A stretch of 64,000 nucleotides of DNA from CALZBJ01 sp945619025 (lineage in GTDB: Bacteria > Pseudomonadota > Gammaproteobacteria > Cardiobacteriales > Wohlfahrtiimonadaceae): positions 97,037 to 161,036 of the forward strand of contig CALZBJ010000005.1 in assembly GCA_945619025.1 (NCBI GenBank). Reading direction: 5' to 3'. The notes under the pieces were generated by a model, which saw nothing but the letters and a program-made list of their open reading frames with translations, was not told the origin of the DNA and searched no databases. The position numbers and the translations under genes were made by a program. Shown here one piece after another: positions 51,885-61,357 of this stretch. Numbering within the stretch: the stretch's first letter is position 1; the number at the start of each line of letters is the position of its first letter.

Positions 51885-54038
51885 GTGAGAGAGTTTGAGG
51901 GCGTGACGCCGCTTTTTTCGTATCGAAAGTTTTGGGCGCATCGTTTTGGCACGGCACCATTTTTGCCAACGACGCGCGATGAGATGGATCTTTTAGGATG
52001 GGATAGTTGTGATATTATTTTCGTCACCGGCGATGCCTATATCGACCATCCCAGTTTTGGTACTGCGATTTTAGGGCGTCTGCTGGAAGCGCAGGGGTTT
52101 CGCGTTGGAGTGATTGCCCAGCCGGATTGGAATTCACTTGATGATTTTATGCGCCTTGGTCCGCCAACCCTCTATTTTGCCATCAATTCGGGCAATATGG
52201 ATTCGATGGTGAATCACTATACCTCAGATCGTAAAATTCGCCGAAATGATGCCTATACCGCCGGTGATGTAGCGGGGAAGCGCCCGGATCGCGCGGTGAT
52301 TGTCTATACTCAAAAAGTGCGTGAAGCCTATCCCGAGACGCCCATTATGATTGGTGGCATTGAGGCATCGCTTCGCCGGGTTGCTCATTATGATTATTGG
52401 TCTGAATCGATTCGCCGTTCGATTTTGCTCGATTCTAAAGCTGATCTTTTACTCTTTGGGAATGGTGAGCGCTCCATTGTGGAGCTCAGTCATCGCCTTG
52501 CTAGAGGAGAGTCGATTTCGGAAATCACCGATATTCGCGGCTCTGCCATCTCGCTGCCTCACGGGAAAAATCATTTTGAGCGCGCTGAACTTGATTCAAC
52601 GCATTTCGATCATGTGGGGAAAATCGACCCTTATATTAATCCCTATGGCGAAGCGATCGACGGGAAAACCTGTAAAACCAATGTCGCGCTTGAAGCCCCG
52701 ACGGAGCAGCAAGCCAAAGAGAGCGAGAAAATTAAGCGCGATGAGCTCGCGATTCGTCTCCCAAGTTTTGAGGATGTGTCCGAAACGCCGGCGCTCTATG
52801 CCCATGCGAGCCGAATTTTGCACCTTGAAACCAATCCGTTTAATGCACGTCCCCTTGTACAACAACATGGTGACCGCGATATTTGGATCAACCCGCCACC
52901 GATTCCGCTCTCTACCGAAGAGATGGATGCCGTTTATGCGCTCCCCTTTGAACGTAATCCGCACCCGAGTTATGGCGATGCGAAAATTCCGGCATGGGAG
53001 ATGATTAAACACTCGGTTAGCATTATGCGTGGCTGTTTTGGTGGCTGTTCATTCTGTTCGATTACTGAGCATGAAGGGCGGATTATTCAGAGTCGTTCTG
53101 AGAAATCGATTCTAAATGAGATTGAAGAGATTCGCGATCGTACTAAAGGGTTTACCGGCTATATCTCCGATCTTGGCGGGCCGACGGCGAATATGTATCG
53201 TCTTTCCTGTAAAGACCCCAATATTGAGAAGCATTGCCGGAAGCTCTCGTGCGTCTATCCGAATGTGTGCCAAAATTTAAATACCGATCACGGACCACTC
53301 ATTGATCTTTATCGAAAAGCCCGTGAGATTGAGGGGATTAAGCGAGTCCATATTGCCTCTGGCGTGCGTTATGATTTGGCGGCGCAAGATCCGCGCTATA
53401 TCAAAGAGCTTGTGACCCATCATGTGGGCGGGTATCTTAAAATTGCGCCAGAGCATACCGAAGAAGGGCCGCTTTCGAAGATGATGAAGCCGTCAATGAA
53501 GAGTTACGATGATTTTAAACGTCTCTTTGAAAAGTACTCAAAAGAGGCGGGGAAAGAGCAATATTTGATTCCCTATTTTATCGCCGCTCACCCCGGGACG
53601 ACCGATGAAGATATGATGAATCTTGCGCTGTGGCTCAAAGAGAATGGGTTTAGGGCCGATCAGGTGCAGGCATTTTTGCCGACGCCGATGTCGCTTGCGA
53701 CTGCAATGTATTATTCAGAGCGCAATCCCTTAAAGCCGGTGAAACGAGATTCAGAGCAGGTTGGCACTGCAAAAGGGATGCGTCGTCGCCGCTTGCATAA
53801 GGCGTTTTTACGCTATCACGATCCCGAAAATTGGCCGTTACTGCGTCAAGAATTACGTTATATGGGGCGTGCTGATCTGATTGGTAATCGCAAAGAACAT
53901 CTCATTCCGGCAGAGAGTCGTAGTGAACGGGCTGACAATCGTCGCGGACGCAATCGCCGTGGAGCAGGAGGGGCGCGTGGAAAACAGTTTACTACCAATT
54001 ATCAAGGCATCCCGCGGAAACGCTCGCCTAAATCGTAG
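51885..54038 (+). CDS. YgiQ family radical SAM protein
   Basis: About 717 residues from the GTG at 51885-51887 (AAGGG at good spacing); an in-frame start at 51861 is possible. The N-terminal UPF0313 domain contains SYRKFWAHRFGTAPFLPTTRDEMD and GGIEASLRRVAHYDYW. The radical SAM cluster motif RGCFGGCSFCSITEH (CxxxCxxC) is near residue 385, followed by GPTANMYRLSC and a conserved ARPFLPTP-like QAFLPTPMSLATAMYYS. The C-terminus is basic. The family reaction is not established. Confidence 0.93.
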   Translation: MREFEGVTPLFSYRKFWAHRFGTAPFLPTTRDEMDLLGWDSCDIIFVTGDAYIDHPSFGTAILGRLLEAQGFRVGVIAQPDWNSLDDFMRLGPPTLYFAINSGNMDSMVNHYTSDRKIRRNDAYTAGDVAGKRPDRAVIVYTQKVREAYPETPIMIGGIEASLRRVAHYDYWSESIRRSILLDSKADLLLFGNGERSIVELSHRLARGESISEITDIRGSAISLPHGKNHFERAELDSTHFDHVGKIDPYINPYGEAIDGKTCKTNVALEAPTEQQAKESEKIKRDELAIRLPSFEDVSETPALYAHASRILHLETNPFNARPLVQQHGDRDIWINPPPIPLSTEEMDAVYALPFERNPHPSYGDAKIPAWEMIKHSVSIMRGCFGGCSFCSITEHEGRIIQSRSEKSILNEIEEIRDRTKGFTGYISDLGGPTANMYRLSCKDPNIEKHCRKLSCVYPNVCQNLNTDHGPLIDLYRKAREIEGIKRVHIASGVRYDLAAQDPRYIKELVTHHVGGYLKIAPEHTEEGPLSKMMKPSMKSYDDFKRLFEKYSKEAGKEQYLIPYFIAAHPGTTDEDMMNLALWLKENGFRADQVQAFLPTPMSLATAMYYSERNPLKPVKRDSEQVGTAKGMRRRRLHKAFLRYHDPENWPLLRQELRYMGRADLIGNRKEHLIPAESRSERADNRRGRNRRGAGGARGKQFTTNYQGIPRKRSPKS

Positions 54039-54062
54039 TATCTGATTTATAGTCAGATAAAG

Positions 54063-54103
54063 AAAAAGCCTAGGAATCGTGTTGATTATCTCCTAGGCTT
54101 TTT
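54063..54103. terminator. Bidirectional terminator between ygiQ-like gene and lipA
   Basis: AAAAAGCCTAGGA at 54063-54075 pairs with TCCTAGGCTTTTT at 54091-54103, 13 perfect pairs with T-runs on both strands. It serves the two convergent genes. Confidence 0.92.
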
Positions 54104-54131
54104 TCTTGATTAGTTATCAGTTATTAGCAAC

Positions 54132-55097
54132 TTAATGAAGCTCGGTAACCTCTGAGGCTTGCTCATCGGCGTGGTAGCTTGAACGCACCATTGCGCCAAC
54201 GTAGGCATTTTTAAAGCCTAAACGATACGCTTCCGCTTCATACTCTTTAAAGGTTTCCGGCGTCACATAACGCTCAACATTTAGATGACCATCTGAGGGC
54301 TGAAGATATTGTCCGATGGTGATCATCTCAATATCGTGCGCGCGCATATCACGCATCAATTCATACACCTCTTCATCGGTTTCACCAAGGCCTACCATGA
54401 TGCCCGATTTTGTGGTGATATCCGGATTCATTGCTTTATAGCGTTTTAATAGTTCGAGTGAGTTTTGATAATCTGCGCCCGGGCGTGCTTTTTTATAAAG
54501 ACGCGGCACGGTCTCTAAGTTGTGGTTTAATACGGTTGGTTGCGTTTCGGTTAAGATCTCAAGCGCCACATCTAAGCGGCCGCGAAAGTCAGGGACTAAG
54601 ATCTCAATTTCCGTTTTTGGCGATGCGTTACGAATTTCAGTAATGCATTCTGCAAAATGGCCAGCGCCTCCATCACGGAGATCATCACGGTCAACGGAGG
54701 TAATCACCACATAATTAAGGCGGAGATTGGCTACTGTTTCGGCAAGGCGTTTTGGCTCTTCGGTATCAAGAGGAAGCGGGCGACCGTGGCCGACATCACA
54801 GAAAGGACAGCGGCGCGTACAGATATCGCCCATAATCATAAAGGTGGCCGTGCCTTTATTGAAACATTCGCCAATATTGGGGCACATCGCCTCTTCGCAC
54901 ACTGAGTGGAGTTTTTGCTCGCGCAGAAGGGAGGTGATCTCCTCAAAACGCTGGCCGCTTGGGATTTTTGCCTTAATCCAACTCGGCTTTTTAAGGCGCT
55001 CTTCTTTCGGCACGCTCACCACTTTAATGGGGATACGAGCCGTTTTATCGGCACCGCGTAATTTCGTTCCTTCTTTCATTCTGCTCACAACGCTCAT
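54132..55097 (-). CDS. lipA: Lipoyl synthase
   Basis: A 321-residue radical SAM enzyme that inserts two sulfurs into protein-bound octanoate. The auxiliary cluster cysteines lie in SVCEEAMCPNIGECF (CxxxxCxxxxxC), and the SAM cluster in CTRRCPFCDVGHGRP (CxxxCxxC). The C-terminal MVRSSYHADEQ supplies the serine ligand. A basic 40-residue N-terminal stretch precedes the core, which is usual. lipB is not adjacent. Start ATG at 55095-55097. Confidence 0.97.
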   Translation of the reverse strand: MSVVSRMKEGTKLRGADKTARIPIKVVSVPKEERLKKPSWIKAKIPSGQRFEEITSLLREQKLHSVCEEAMCPNIGECFNKGTATFMIMGDICTRRCPFCDVGHGRPLPLDTEEPKRLAETVANLRLNYVVITSVDRDDLRDGGAGHFAECITEIRNASPKTEIEILVPDFRGRLDVALEILTETQPTVLNHNLETVPRLYKKARPGADYQNSLELLKRYKAMNPDITTKSGIMVGLGETDEEVYELMRDMRAHDIEMITIGQYLQPSDGHLNVERYVTPETFKEYEAEAYRLGFKNAYVGAMVRSSYHADEQASEVTELH

Positions 55098-55250
55098 CCT
55101 CTCATTGGTTTAGTTTTACGAAATAATTAGTATACGGGATCACCGCGAAATCCGCTAGTAACCCGCCTGTTATCCATGCACAAATTACCTAAATTTACAC
55201 AGCGATCGAATCACAACAATGCGGACGAAAATGCGTAATTCAAGCCCAAA

Positions 55251-55276
55251 AAAACCACTCAAAGGTAAGTGGTTTT
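55251..55276 (-). terminator. aroC terminator
   Basis: On the minus strand AAAACCACT (55276-55268) pairs with AGTGGTTTT (55259-55251), 9 perfect pairs with an 8-nt loop, and the T-run continues to 55248. It lies 28 nt after the aroC stop. Confidence 0.85.
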
Positions 55277-55303
55277 AGATCGTTCAGTTGTCAGAAATTT
55301 ATT

Positions 55304-56392
55304 CTATTTTATAACGCCGATATTACGACCGGTTTGGCCGCGGTGACGAAGCGCATGATCGAGCAGCACGATGGCTAGCATCGCTTCAGCAATGGGCGTT
55401 GCACGAATTCCGACGCAAGGATCGTGGCGACCTTTGGTAATCACCGTCGCGGGATTACCCTCTTTATCGATGGTTTGACCTTCTAGACGCAGGCTTGAGG
55501 TGGGCTTTAGAGCAATGTGAGCAATGATCGGTTGCCCCGATGAAATCCCCCCTAAAATTCCGCCAGCGTGATTCGACATAAAACCTGAATCGGCATCAAT
55601 TTCATCACGGAAATCGGTACCTAGCGCGTCAACGCAATCAAATCCATCGCCAATTTCTACGCCTTTGACCGCATTAATCCCCATCATGGCATGCGCAATG
55701 TCTGCATCGAGGCGATCAAATACCGGCTCACCAAGCCCAACGGGGACTTTTTCCGCCACCACCGATACTTTCGCGCCGATGGAGTTGCCCGATTTACGCA
55801 GCTGATCCATATAGGTTTCAAGCTCAGCGATATCGGTTAGATTCGGCCAAAAGAAGGGATTGCCCTCCGATTCAATGGCCGATTTATCAAACGCAGAGGG
55901 TTTAATGGGCCCAAGTTGGGAGAGATAGCCATAAATTTCAGTACCATAAAGGGTTTTAAGCGCCTTTTTCGCAATCGCACCGGCTGCAACGCGAATCGCC
56001 GTTTCCCGCGCGCTTGAACGCCCGCCGCCACGATAATCACGATGGCCATATTTATGATAATAGGTATAGTCGGCATGCCCCGGTCTAAAGAGGTCTTTAA
56101 TATCGTTATAATCTTTTGAGCGCTGGTCTTCGTTATGAATGATAAGCGCGATGGAGGTGCCGGTGGTTTTGCCTTCAAATACGCCCGATAAAATGGTAAC
56201 GCGATCCGCTTCTCGGCGCTGCGTGGTATGGCGTGAGGTGCCCGGTTTACGACGATCGAGATCGATCTGAATCTCCTCTTCTGAGATTTCAATCCCGGGA
56301 GGACAGCCGTCAACGATGGCTACGAGCGCTTTTCCGTGACTCTCGCCGGCGGTAGAAACAGTGAATAATTGACCAATATGATTTCCTGCCAC
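55304..56392 (-). CDS. aroC: Chorismate synthase
   Basis: The 362-residue enzyme makes chorismate from EPSP using reduced FMN. Signatures are GESHGKALVAIVDGCPPGI at the N-terminus, RPGHADYTYYHKYGHRDYRGGGRSSARET (conserved His and Arg), and NHAGGILGGISSGQPI. The full length and all three motifs are present. It stands alone with its own terminator. Start ATG at 56390-56392. Confidence 0.97.
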   Translation of the reverse strand: MAGNHIGQLFTVSTAGESHGKALVAIVDGCPPGIEISEEEIQIDLDRRKPGTSRHTTQRREADRVTILSGVFEGKTTGTSIALIIHNEDQRSKDYNDIKDLFRPGHADYTYYHKYGHRDYRGGGRSSARETAIRVAAGAIAKKALKTLYGTEIYGYLSQLGPIKPSAFDKSAIESEGNPFFWPNLTDIAELETYMDQLRKSGNSIGAKVSVVAEKVPVGLGEPVFDRLDADIAHAMMGINAVKGVEIGDGFDCVDALGTDFRDEIDADSGFMSNHAGGILGGISSGQPIIAHIALKPTSSLRLEGQTIDKEGNPATVITKGRHDPCVGIRATPIAEAMLAIVLLDHALRHRGQTGRNIGVIK

Positions 56393-56560
56393 AATAGATC
56401 CTTCTTGTATGATGTATTAACGATATTAAAGATAAATTAAAATTTAGACCGACTTTTCATTCTACCCAATTTAGCGCCTTTCGGGGAAGAAAAACGCCCG
56501 AGGATAGGAAAATCATTCATGATATATAGCATTAATGAGGCGATTAAGGAAAGGAAATAC

Positions 56561-56656
56561 ATGAAAATGAGTGTTTTAGCAGACAGATCAATCCTAAAAA
56601 AGCGCCTTCTTAACATATATTTACAAAGACATCACTATATTTACGCATCGTTATAG
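56561..56656 (+). CDS. Possible small ORF, 31 residues
   Basis: ATG at 56561 follows AAGGAAAGGAAATAC, a good ribosome binding site, and runs to TAG at 56654-56656. The peptide (MKMSVLADRSILKKRLLNIY and 11 more) is basic and weakly amphipathic. It lies in the 329-bp gap between aroC and the AcuI/YhdH gene and may be a leader peptide or a chance ORF. No family is recognised. Confidence 0.25.
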   Translation: MKMSVLADRSILKKRLLNIYLQRHHYIYASL

Positions 56657-56721
56657 GAATTTTGAATAATCGGGTTATTATAGTAAGCAATCCCGATCAA
56701 TATTCTCAAAGAGGAGTCTTT

Positions 56722-57720
56722 ATGTCATTTCGTGCACTGGTGTTAGATCAAACAGAAAATGGCGATCAAACGGCAACGATCAAGGTCATCAACTTAAAAG
56801 AATTACAGCAGGAAGAGGGCGAGGTGCTGGTTAAAGTGGCCTATTCCACGCTCAATTATAAAGATGCCTTAGCGATTACGGGGACGGGAAAAATTGCGCG
56901 TCGCTTCCCGATGATTGCCGGCATTGATGCGGTTGGCGAGGTGATTCAGGATCAAAGCGGGTATTTTAAAAGAGGCGATCGCGTCTTAATTAATGGTAAT
57001 GGCCTTGGTGAAACCCATTGGGGCGGATTGTCGGATTATATTTTCGTTAAATCCAAATGGCTTATTGATCTGCCGGATAATCTCTCAGAATGGGATACGA
57101 TGGCGCTTGGAACGGCCGGATATACTGCGGCGCTTTGTGTGCAACGATTACTGCAACATGGCATTAAGCCCGATCGTGGGGATATTTTAGTTTCAGGGGC
57201 GACGGGTGGCGTTGGACTCGTGGCGGTTTATCTCTTAAGTCAGCTTGGATTTTCCGTCACGGCGCTCACCTCGAAAGTGGATGAAACGGAGTTTTTCAAT
57301 AAACTTGGGGCTCAAGCGATTGAAGCGGCGCAGCCTTATTATGAAGCCGGTCGTCCGCTTAAAAAAGCGCGCTGGCAAGCGGCAGTGGATGTGGTCGGCT
57401 CCCATACGCTTGCGAATATTGCCTCTGAAATTGAGTATGGCGGGGCGATTGCGGCGTGCGGTTTAGCGCAGGGAATGGATTTTCCGGGGAATGTAGCACC
57501 TTTTATTTTGCGCGGGGTAACGCTCTATGGAATCGATAGCGTCTATGCACCGATGGAGCGCCGCGAAAAAGCGTGGGAACTCCTCAATGAATATATGACG
57601 ACCCCATTTTTATCGGAGTATGCGACCACTATCTCGCTCGATGAATCGATTGAGATCGCTGAAAAGATGATGCAAGGCGCGATCAAAGGGCGTTTTGTGG
57701 TGGATTTAAGTAAGAAATAA
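56722..57720 (+). CDS. AcuI/YhdH family zinc-free quinone/acryloyl-CoA reductase
   Basis: 332 residues from the ATG at 56722-56724 (GAGGAG site); an earlier start at 56662 lacks one. Medium-chain dehydrogenase/reductase fold: KVAYSTLNYKDALAITGTGKI is the YhdH/AcuI signature, GIDAVGEV and GLGETHWGGLSDY follow, and LVSGATGGVGLVAVYLLSQLG is the NADPH-binding Rossmann motif. No zinc cysteines are present. AcuI reduces acryloyl-CoA to propionyl-CoA; the substrate here is inferred only from family. Confidence 0.88.
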   Translation: MSFRALVLDQTENGDQTATIKVINLKELQQEEGEVLVKVAYSTLNYKDALAITGTGKIARRFPMIAGIDAVGEVIQDQSGYFKRGDRVLINGNGLGETHWGGLSDYIFVKSKWLIDLPDNLSEWDTMALGTAGYTAALCVQRLLQHGIKPDRGDILVSGATGGVGLVAVYLLSQLGFSVTALTSKVDETEFFNKLGAQAIEAAQPYYEAGRPLKKARWQAAVDVVGSHTLANIASEIEYGGAIAACGLAQGMDFPGNVAPFILRGVTLYGIDSVYAPMERREKAWELLNEYMTTPFLSEYATTISLDESIEIAEKMMQGAIKGRFVVDLSKK

Positions 57721-57739
57721 CCGGCTCAGATTGATAAAC

Positions 57740-57790
57740 GCTTCCCCGATGTGATCCTTAAAAATCATAATCGCGGGAAGCCTTTTTTTT
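57740..57790 (+). terminator. AcuI/YhdH gene terminator
   Basis: GCTTCCC at 57740-57746 pairs with GGGAAGC at 57775-57781, with a 28-nt loop, followed by CTTTTTTTT. It lies 20 nt past the stop codon, between convergent genes. Confidence 0.7.
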
Positions 57791-57799
57791 GTTTGCTGA

Positions 57800-59020
57800 T
57801 TATCCCTTCACACAGACAATCTGTTTGAGCTGATAAACGACTTCGACCAAATCTTGCTGGGCAGCCATCACCGCATCGATATCTTTGTAAGCCATCGGCG
57901 TTTCATCGATCACATCGCGATCTTTACGGCATTCCACGCCTTCCGTTGCGCGTTTATGATCCTCAAGGGAGAAGCGCTTTTTCGCTTGCGTTCGGCTCAT
58001 CACTCGACCTGCACCATGAGAACACGAGCAAAAACTGGTTTCATTACCAAGCCCGCGGACGATATAACTTTTCGCGCCCATCGAGCCTGGAATAATCCCA
58101 AGTTCCCCTTTTCGTGCTGACACCGCACCTTTCCGCGTGACATAGATCTCCTCGCCAAAATGGGTCTCTTTTTCCACATAATTATGATGACAATTGACCG
58201 CTTCCTCCTCGATGGTGAAGGGTTTATCAATCACCGAGCGCATCGCTAAAATGGCGTTATGCATCATCACTTCACGATTAAAACGCGCATATTCTTGCGC
58301 CCACTCAACGGCGTTGACATAATCGTTAAAATATTGGCTTCCCTCTTCTAAATAGGCCAAATTGGCATCGGGGAGATTGGCAAGATGCTGCTCCATCTCT
58401 TTTTTCGCGATCTCAATAAAGTAGCTTCCAATGGCATTACCCACACCGCGCGAGCCACTGTGCAGCATAATCCAAACACCATCATCAAGATCAAGGCAGA
58501 CCTCCACAAAGTGATTGCCCGTCCCGAGCGTCCCAAGATGCTTATAATTATTGGTCTTAATAAAGCGCGGATATTTATCGGTGAGCGCTTTAAAACGGGG
58601 CTCGAGTTTTGCCCAATAGCGATCGACGATTTTTGGCGGTTCATCCCACGCGCCCACATCTTTTTTTCGCTTCCCATTACCGCTTCGGCCATGGGGAATT
58701 GCTGCCTCAAGCGCGATGCGTAACGGCTTTAAATTATCGGGAAGATCGCTTGCCATAAGAGAGGTTTTTACCGCCATCATGCCACAGCCCAAATCAACGC
58801 CGACCGCCGCCGGAATAATCGCCTTTTGCGTGGGAATGACGCTTCCAACCGTCGATCCCAGCCCATAATGCACATCGGGCATCACCGCAAGATGCTTAAA
58901 AATGATTGGTAAGCTCGCCGTCTTAATGAGCTGTTCTTTCGCGGCTTCTTCAACGGGAACACCTTTGGTCCACATCTTAATCGGTGCCGACTTTTCAGGG
59001 GTGAGGGTAATATAATTCAT
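57800..59020 (-). CDS. rtcB: RNA-splicing ligase RtcB
   Basis: A 406-residue RtcB that joins 2',3'-cyclic phosphate or 3'-phosphate to 5'-OH ends using GTP and manganese. Signature motifs: AVGVDLGCGMMAVKT (metal cysteine), LGTLGTGNHFVEVC (metal His), MLHSGSRGVGN, IPGSMGAKSYIVRG, and FCSCSHGAGRVMSR, whose histidine takes the GMP. It repairs RNA after stress. No rtcA or rtcR is adjacent, so it is not in the usual E. coli-type operon. Confidence 0.95.
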   Translation of the reverse strand: MNYITLTPEKSAPIKMWTKGVPVEEAAKEQLIKTASLPIIFKHLAVMPDVHYGLGSTVGSVIPTQKAIIPAAVGVDLGCGMMAVKTSLMASDLPDNLKPLRIALEAAIPHGRSGNGKRKKDVGAWDEPPKIVDRYWAKLEPRFKALTDKYPRFIKTNNYKHLGTLGTGNHFVEVCLDLDDGVWIMLHSGSRGVGNAIGSYFIEIAKKEMEQHLANLPDANLAYLEEGSQYFNDYVNAVEWAQEYARFNREVMMHNAILAMRSVIDKPFTIEEEAVNCHHNYVEKETHFGEEIYVTRKGAVSARKGELGIIPGSMGAKSYIVRGLGNETSFCSCSHGAGRVMSRTQAKKRFSLEDHKRATEGVECRKDRDVIDETPMAYKDIDAVMAAQQDLVEVVYQLKQIVCVKG

Positions 59021-59421
59021 AAACGTTTGAAATCCTTCAGATCGCAGCTTAAATCGCGGAAAGACTAGGCAATCAGCACCATATGGCGCATTGGTGAAAT
59101 TGGTATAAATTTAAATGATTGATTTTAGTTAATTTCCAGCAACTTAAAGCGGAAAATATTTCCAGCGTTGATATAGTGAACGAACTGGTTGGGGCGACTC
59201 AATTGGTAAGTCATTAGTATAGTTATTAGTGTATCATTTTTAGTTCTCCTAGGCAGGTAAGGCGTTTATTGATAAATGGCCTCCTGCCTCTTTTTTTGCC
59301 CGTGATTTTATTGTGCTAAGGGAATCCCTCTAAGCGACGCTTTTATATGCGAATATCCTAAATACACGCTACAATAGCACTGTTATTTTCACCGTTTTTA
59401 ATGATTAAAAAGAGAGATAAT
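59021..59421. other. 401-bp intergenic region with orphan terminator
   Basis: The region divides divergent rtcB (minus) and the secreted-protein gene (plus). It holds a strong plus-strand terminator at 59251-59298 with no plus-strand gene before it, a near-palindrome GGAAAATATTTCC at 59151-59163, and a TACAAT (59370-59375) that could be a -10 for the 59422 gene. No ORF with a good ribosome binding site was found. Confidence 0.6.
59251..59298 (+). terminator. Strong intrinsic terminator without an upstream gene
   Basis: AGGCAGG-TA-AGGC pairs with GCCT-CCTGCCT (11 pairs, 2-nt bulge), TTTAT/ATAAA extend the stem inward, and the arm is followed by CTTTTTTT. No T-tract exists on the minus strand, so it is directional and implies a plus-strand transcript that begins between about 59030 and 59220. 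Confidence 0.8.
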
Positions 59422-61302
59422 ATGACACGAGGCTTTCGTAAAGGGATTCTTGGGGCTGCGCTCCTGACAACGATCTCCACCGCTGTGGCAACGCCATATT
59501 CAGGCTATTTGCATCAAAAAGTCGATGCCGATAGCGATCTCTATTTACGGCTTCCGGCGTGGAGTTTAGAGGCGAAAAAGTCCGCTTCCACCACGATCGA
59601 TAAATTCAATCTATTTTCCCAAGCAGTGAGCGATCTTTTTTTTGAAGAGGAGAGCGAGCTTGATGGGGATCTTTTTATTGATTTGATTAAAGAGCTTGAA
59701 ATCCCTGAGTGGATTGGCGAAGAGGTGATTCCTGCGCTGTTGCAAGAGTCAGGGCTTGGCGATTATCAAATTGGTGAATTGATCGATCTTCAAAAGCAAG
59801 AGATTTTAGGCTTAAGTGCGCCGATGGCTGAGTTTTTAAATTCGATGAACGTGCGCATGATTCTCGGGCTCTATGCCAAAACTCGCGCGCCCCTTGAGAT
59901 CTTATCCCGCGATGGCATCTATTTTTTCTCAACAAAGCTCGATCTAAGCACTGTGGAAGCCTTTAATCAGATGCTCGATGATTATCAGATCGATCCGCGT
60001 TATTATCTCGACTCCACCGGTTTTGGCAGTGCCTCAGTAGAGAAAAATCGTTATCAATTTCATTACTATCTCAATGAAAAAACCGGCCAATTTGTCGCGG
60101 CTTACGGGAATGAATCAAGCCGGGCGAAACAGTCACTCGTTGGGCTTGAGAGTAAACGCTTTGCGAAAAAGGAGCATAATGCCTCGTTTGTGAATGCAGA
60201 GTCGACGCTTAAAAATAGTGGTGATGATCTCTTTTTATGGGTTAAACATAGTGATAACGGGCTCTATCATGGGCTAATTGAGCAGTTTGGTCTACAAGAT
60301 GTCGCGCTCTTTTCTAAGGCGAAAAGCCTCTCCTTTCAGCGAGAAAAAGGATTTGACCGTTCGGCGATTCGATATTTAATAGAGCATGATGACGCTACTG
60401 CCGATAAAAACATCACCTTTACCGAGAGCCGTTACGCTGCGCTTAACGATTCAAAACGCTATTTTATCGCGCCTTTTCCTCAAGAGGTAATTTCTGAGAT
60501 TCGCGATGGTTTACTCGGGGATCTTACTGCCACGCTTAATCGTGAAGAGCAAGCTGAAACACCTGAATCGCTTGTTCTAACGTTATTAACGCTCCCGTGG
60601 GATCAATTTGCCGGTGATCATATCGCCTTTTCAGAAACTGAACGGGGCAGTGAATGGAGCCTTGAGTTAAAACGCGATGCAAAACGCTATCTTGAAGAAT
60701 CGCTCAAACCGTTTATTGCTACGACGGAAACGGCTGAACAAAAAGAGACCGTTGGAATCTCGCTAAAAGGAGAAGCGGTACGGTTAGAGAGATTATTGCA
60801 ACAGGTCTGGGCGCAAAAAGCGACGGATGAAAAACTGCCACGCCCGCTGAAAAACTTAGTGAAAAAGGGCATTGCGGAAAGCTTTAAACAGGTGGATTTT
60901 GATCAAACACTCTTTATTCAGTCCGGGAGTGATAGGCTCTCCTTTGCTTTAAATGAGGCGCGTTTAAAAGAGGAGCCTGCGCCAGAATCCTTAAAGACTC
61001 TAAAAAAACTAACCGGCGTTGATCAGATAGAATCAAAAAAAGCGCTTACGCCGATCTTCCTTCTAAAATGGCCTGTCGACCCTGAGTTTATGATCGATCA
61101 ATCGGTAAAAAAAGAGAGCGATCAACTCGGCATTAATCTCAATTCGCTCGCGACACTTTTCGGCAATACGCTTAAAAAGAGTGATTCACACATCGATATT
61201 CAAGGCTATAAATCCGATGGACACTATTTGGGCGAGATTCAATATCAGATGAGCTGGTATGATCTGGTGCAACTCTATCTTGCGCTCAATCAGCTACAAT
61301 AG
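59422..61302 (+). CDS. Large putative secreted protein of unknown function
   Basis: 626 residues from the ATG at 59422-59424 (AGAGAGAT upstream); an earlier ATG at 59401 is in frame. A signal peptide (TRGFRKGILGAALLTTISTAVA) is followed by about 600 mostly polar residues with no other membrane segment, no cysteine cluster and no metal motif. It mentions many Leu/Asp/Glu-rich helical stretches (DLFIDLIKELEIPEWIGEEV) and mixed beta segments (FHYYLNEKTGQFVAAYGN). The N-terminal PYSGYLHQKVDADSDLYLRLP resembles the opening of DUF3352-type proteins only faintly. I do not recognise the family. It sits 56 nt before epmC. Confidence 0.75.
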   Translation: MTRGFRKGILGAALLTTISTAVATPYSGYLHQKVDADSDLYLRLPAWSLEAKKSASTTIDKFNLFSQAVSDLFFEEESELDGDLFIDLIKELEIPEWIGEEVIPALLQESGLGDYQIGELIDLQKQEILGLSAPMAEFLNSMNVRMILGLYAKTRAPLEILSRDGIYFFSTKLDLSTVEAFNQMLDDYQIDPRYYLDSTGFGSASVEKNRYQFHYYLNEKTGQFVAAYGNESSRAKQSLVGLESKRFAKKEHNASFVNAESTLKNSGDDLFLWVKHSDNGLYHGLIEQFGLQDVALFSKAKSLSFQREKGFDRSAIRYLIEHDDATADKNITFTESRYAALNDSKRYFIAPFPQEVISEIRDGLLGDLTATLNREEQAETPESLVLTLLTLPWDQFAGDHIAFSETERGSEWSLELKRDAKRYLEESLKPFIATTETAEQKETVGISLKGEAVRLERLLQQVWAQKATDEKLPRPLKNLVKKGIAESFKQVDFDQTLFIQSGSDRLSFALNEARLKEEPAPESLKTLKKLTGVDQIESKKALTPIFLLKWPVDPEFMIDQSVKKESDQLGINLNSLATLFGNTLKKSDSHIDIQGYKSDGHYLGEIQYQMSWYDLVQLYLALNQLQ

Positions 61303-61357
61303 ACGCCGATAAAATCAGAGATCAAAAGTATATTTACACGAGGAAACGAAACTGAGT

